NCBI GenBank assembly: GCA_002500925.1
Contig: DLTN01000071.1
Location: 2,816 to 8,860 of the forward strand
DNA from: Gemmatimonadales bacterium UBA7835
Lineage (GTDB): Bacteria; Gemmatimonadota; Gemmatimonadetes; Longimicrobiales; Gaopeijiaceae
Reading direction: 5' to 3'
DNA length: 6,045 bases
Shown here: positions 6,036 to 6,045 of the stretch, one piece after another
Position numbering within the stretch: the first letter of the stretch is position 1
How the letters are laid out: the number at the start of each line of letters is the position of its first letter
Made by a program: the position numbers and the translations under genes
The notes under the pieces: generated by a model
Told to the model about the DNA's origin: nothing
Databases searched by the model: none
What the model saw: the letters and a program-made list of their open reading frames with translations, nothing else

Positions 6036-6045
6036 CCGCGTCATT

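Larger units (their letters stand above)
5800..6045. other. Upstream intergenic region without a supported gene
   Basis: No reading frame here has gene-like composition, a convincing start site or recognisable protein sequence. The region holds the candidate promoter for the - strand lipoprotein-protease unit, a 13-bp direct repeat pair and a short inverted repeat at the right edge. Stretch 5885-5915 is clearly AT-richer than its surroundings, as expected of a promoter. A gene beginning at the extreme right edge cannot be ruled out. Confidence 0.6.

Noticed and set aside
1..6045. CRISPR array, insertion sequence, tRNA or rRNA
   Set aside because: No regularly spaced repeats, transposase-like protein, terminal inverted repeats, or tRNA/rRNA-like sequence were seen on either strand.

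Overview
The window looks like bacterial chromosome of moderately high GC, with compact translationally coupled gene clusters. The best lineage hint is the secreted M6-type metalloprotease. It has a tail of the form D-x-x-G-N-N-N-D-x-F-D-V-G-D-L and is paired with a small lipoprotein. I associate this arrangement with Gemmatimonadota-like bacteria; that is recollection, not a search result.

Left part (2-3411, + strand) is one directional cluster of five genes: the 3' end of a LutB-like iron-sulfur protein, lutC (DUF162/LUD domain), a 12-TM APC-superfamily amino-acid/organic-acid permease, and two small genes. These two together make one thiamine-diphosphate (ThDP) decarboxylase of the sulfopyruvate/phosphonopyruvate decarboxylase type: an alpha subunit with the PYR domain and a beta subunit with the PP domain and GDG...N motif. 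Junctions are tight: ATGA overlap at lutB/lutC, 5 bp at permease/alpha, and a TAGTG overlap at alpha/beta. A reasonable reading is a catabolic unit that imports a small acid, oxidises a 2-hydroxy acid to a 2-oxo acid (LutABC), and decarboxylates it to an aldehyde. The true substrate is not visible.

Middle (3412-3493) is the short gap between two converging transcription units. It holds two weak inverted repeats that may act as terminators.

Right part (3494-5799, - strand) is a two-gene coupled unit. A 131-aa predicted lipoprotein is followed, with an ATGA overlap, by a 637-aa secreted M6-like metalloprotease (HEFGH zinc motif, Met-turn, Ig-like segment, dockerin-like C-terminal tail). The pairing suggests a surface lipoprotein that could hold or partner the protease. 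This is the most interesting hypothesis in the window.

Far right (5800-6045) has no gene I can support. It carries a plausible sigma70-type promoter for the - strand unit, a 13-bp exact direct repeat (GGGTGACCCTGTG) whose TGACCCT core recurs in the promoter's -35 region, and a 7-bp inverted repeat near the window edge.
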